DNA of 6,388 bases from an uncultured bacterium (GTDB lineage Bacteria; Omnitrophota; Gorgyraeia; Gorgyraeales; Gorgyraeaceae). The stretch lies in contig CAJVXD010000077.1 of NCBI GenBank assembly GCA_913009675.1, positions 1 through 6,388 of the forward strand, given 5' to 3'. The notes under the pieces are model-generated. The model did no database searches. It was not told where the DNA came from and saw only the letters and a program-made list of their open reading frames with translations. This document shows positions 5,215 to 6,388 of the stretch, piece after piece (position 1 is the stretch's first letter; each line of letters begins with the position of its first letter). Position numbers and translations under genes: made by a program.

Positions 5215-6367
5215 CTAACGCACCTTTTCGGCTATCTTCATCGAACAATAATTGCTGCACATCGTGCAGACATCCTTATCCTGAGGCATGGCCGATTTTC
5301 TATACCTAGCCGCCTTAGGGGGGTCTATTGATTTTTTTATCTGCTCCTTCCATTTTCTGGCAGAACGGTAGCGGGAGATATCTCTATCCCAGTCCAGTGC
5401 CCCGGGCAGATGCTTTGCTATATCAGCGGCATGACCGGCAATCCTCGCGGCCATGACCCCATTCTTTACATCATCTTCGTCAGGTATCCTTAGGTGCTCC
5501 GAAGGTGTAACATAGCAAAGAAAGTCCGCCCCGTAAAAGGCCGCCATGGCCCCCCCTATGGCTCCCACTATATGATCATAGCCAGGGGCAACGTCTGTTA
5601 CAAGCGGCCCAAGGACGTAAAAAGGGGCGTTGTTGCACATCTTCTTTTGCATAATGACATTTGACTCTATCTGGTCTATGGGTATATGCCCCGGGCCTTC
5701 TATGATTACCTGGACATTGTTCTCTTTCGCCTTTTCGGCGAGTTCCCCCAGGAGGATTAGTTCCTGTATCTGAGGCCTGTCGGTCGCATCCAGCAGACAA
5801 CCAGGTCTCATGCCGTCCCCGAGGCTAAGCGTTATATCATAGCTCTTTGCTATCTTGAGGACGTCATCAAAATATTCGTATAGCGGGTTTTCCTTGTTGT
5901 TTACGTACATCCATTCTGCAGTAAATGCCCCGCCCCTGGAAACGATATTCATGACCCTTTTTCCCCTTTTCAGGCGCTTGAGGCTCTCCTGTGTTACCCC
6001 GCAATGAACCGTAAAAAAATCTACTCCGTCGGCCGCCTGTTCTTCAAGGGTCTCCATTATGTCTTCCTTTGTCATGCGGGATATATGGCCCCTCTTTCTC
6101 TGTGCCTTTATGGCAGCCTCATATATAGGGACAGTGCCTAAGGGGACCGTAGAATGTCTCAATATTGCCCTTCTGATTTTTCTTATATCTCCGCCTGTGC
6201 TCAGGTCCATTACGGCATCTGCACCGTATTTTATTGCGGTCCTGACTTTTTTGAGTTCGGTCTTCAGGTCTATACTGTCTTGTGATGTCCCGATGTTCGC
6301 ATTGATCTTTGTACGCAGGCCTTCACCAACCGCACAGGGGCCTACCTTCCTTTTTGAATTCTTAATC
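5215..6367 (-). CDS. thiC: Phosphomethylpyrimidine synthase ThiC, 5' end missing
   Basis: ThiC is a radical-SAM enzyme that rearranges aminoimidazole ribotide into hydroxymethylpyrimidine phosphate for thiamine synthesis. The fragment covers about 383 residues to the TAG at 5217-5215 and contains LRTKINANIGTS, DLSTGGD, GTVPIYEA, DFFTVHCGV, SRGGA, SLGDGMRPG, EGPGHIP, PLVTDVAPGYDHI and GADFLCYVTPSEHL. The C-terminal cluster motif is C-TM-C-SNY-C (C-x2-C-x3-C), one residue shorter than the C-x2-C-x4-C of E. coli ThiC. The C-terminus right after it and the absence of long inserts fit the short, roughly 430-residue ThiC class, so about 45 N-terminal residues are lost off the contig. The apparent ATG at 6384 and the first five residues MCSSD are translated adapter; the sixth codon spans the join. 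Any TPP riboswitch upstream is also out of view. Confidence 0.97.
5221..5228 (-). promoter_or_regulatory. Ribosome-binding site of the PfkB-family gene
   Basis: The minus strand reads AAAAGGTG inside the last codons of thiC, 11 nt before the kinase ATG. The spacing is slightly long but acceptable, and it fits translation coupled to the end of thiC. Confidence 0.55.
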
Positions 6368-6388
6368 AGATCGGAAGAGCACACGTCT
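6368..6388 (+). other. Illumina TruSeq adapter (assembly contamination)
   Basis: The final 21 bases begin AGATCGGAAGAGC and match the TruSeq read-through adapter. They are the reverse complement of bases 15-35 at the other end. They create a false ATG and the MCSSD peptide at the head of the thiC reading frame. Confidence 0.98.

Noticed and set aside
1..6388. Terminal inverted repeats of a transposon at the two window ends
   Set aside because: The 21-bp inverted ends are Illumina adapter sequence.

Overview
The window looks like a contig from a mixed environmental (metagenomic) assembly of a bacterium with about 45% G+C. Its codon use favours AGG for arginine and ATA for isoleucine, and every protein gene reads on the minus strand. 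The gene set (ThiC, a PfkB-family kinase, an archaeal-type P-loop ATPase, a small metallophosphoesterase, a HIT protein and a dGTPase-like HD hydrolase), together with GGGGACA-type palindromes, would suit a candidate-phylum lineage such as Omnitrophota or a deltaproteobacterial relative. That placement is a weak inference. Both ends are Illumina TruSeq adapter (1-35 and 6368-6388), so true genomic sequence runs only from 36 to 6367.

In transcription order, from the right end leftwards: a 5'-truncated thiC, followed 5 nt later by a PfkB-family kinase; a 116-bp gap with a GC-rich hairpin; tRNA-Gly(CCC) with an encoded CCA; a 353-bp non-coding stretch; a 546-residue ATPase that overlaps a YfcE/MJ0936-type phosphodiesterase by ATGA; a palindromic repeat; a HIT hydrolase; a dGTPase-like HD protein 6 nt after it; and the first 56 codons of fabH. 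The ATPase/phosphodiesterase and HIT/dGTPase pairs look like operons. Their contents suggest nucleotide and phosphoester housekeeping, but no shared pathway is proven.

The most interesting part is 3761-4113. It holds two perfect 76-bp tandem copies of a structured repeat and a third, diverged copy in the opposite orientation. All three fold into the same two-hairpin shape, with an 11-nt loop of consensus GACGRATAGRA. The stem sequences differ between copies but still pair. Between the copies lies the N-terminus of a broken GIY-YIG nuclease gene. This could be a small mobile or repeat-associated nuclease system in decay.

Two cautions apply. The thiC open reading frame begins with MCSSD, which is translated adapter. 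The fabH fragment at the left has a different base composition and codon usage from everything else, and it begins exactly where the dGTPase gene stops about 60 residues short of its family. The left 220 bp or so are therefore probably a chimeric join rather than real gene order.
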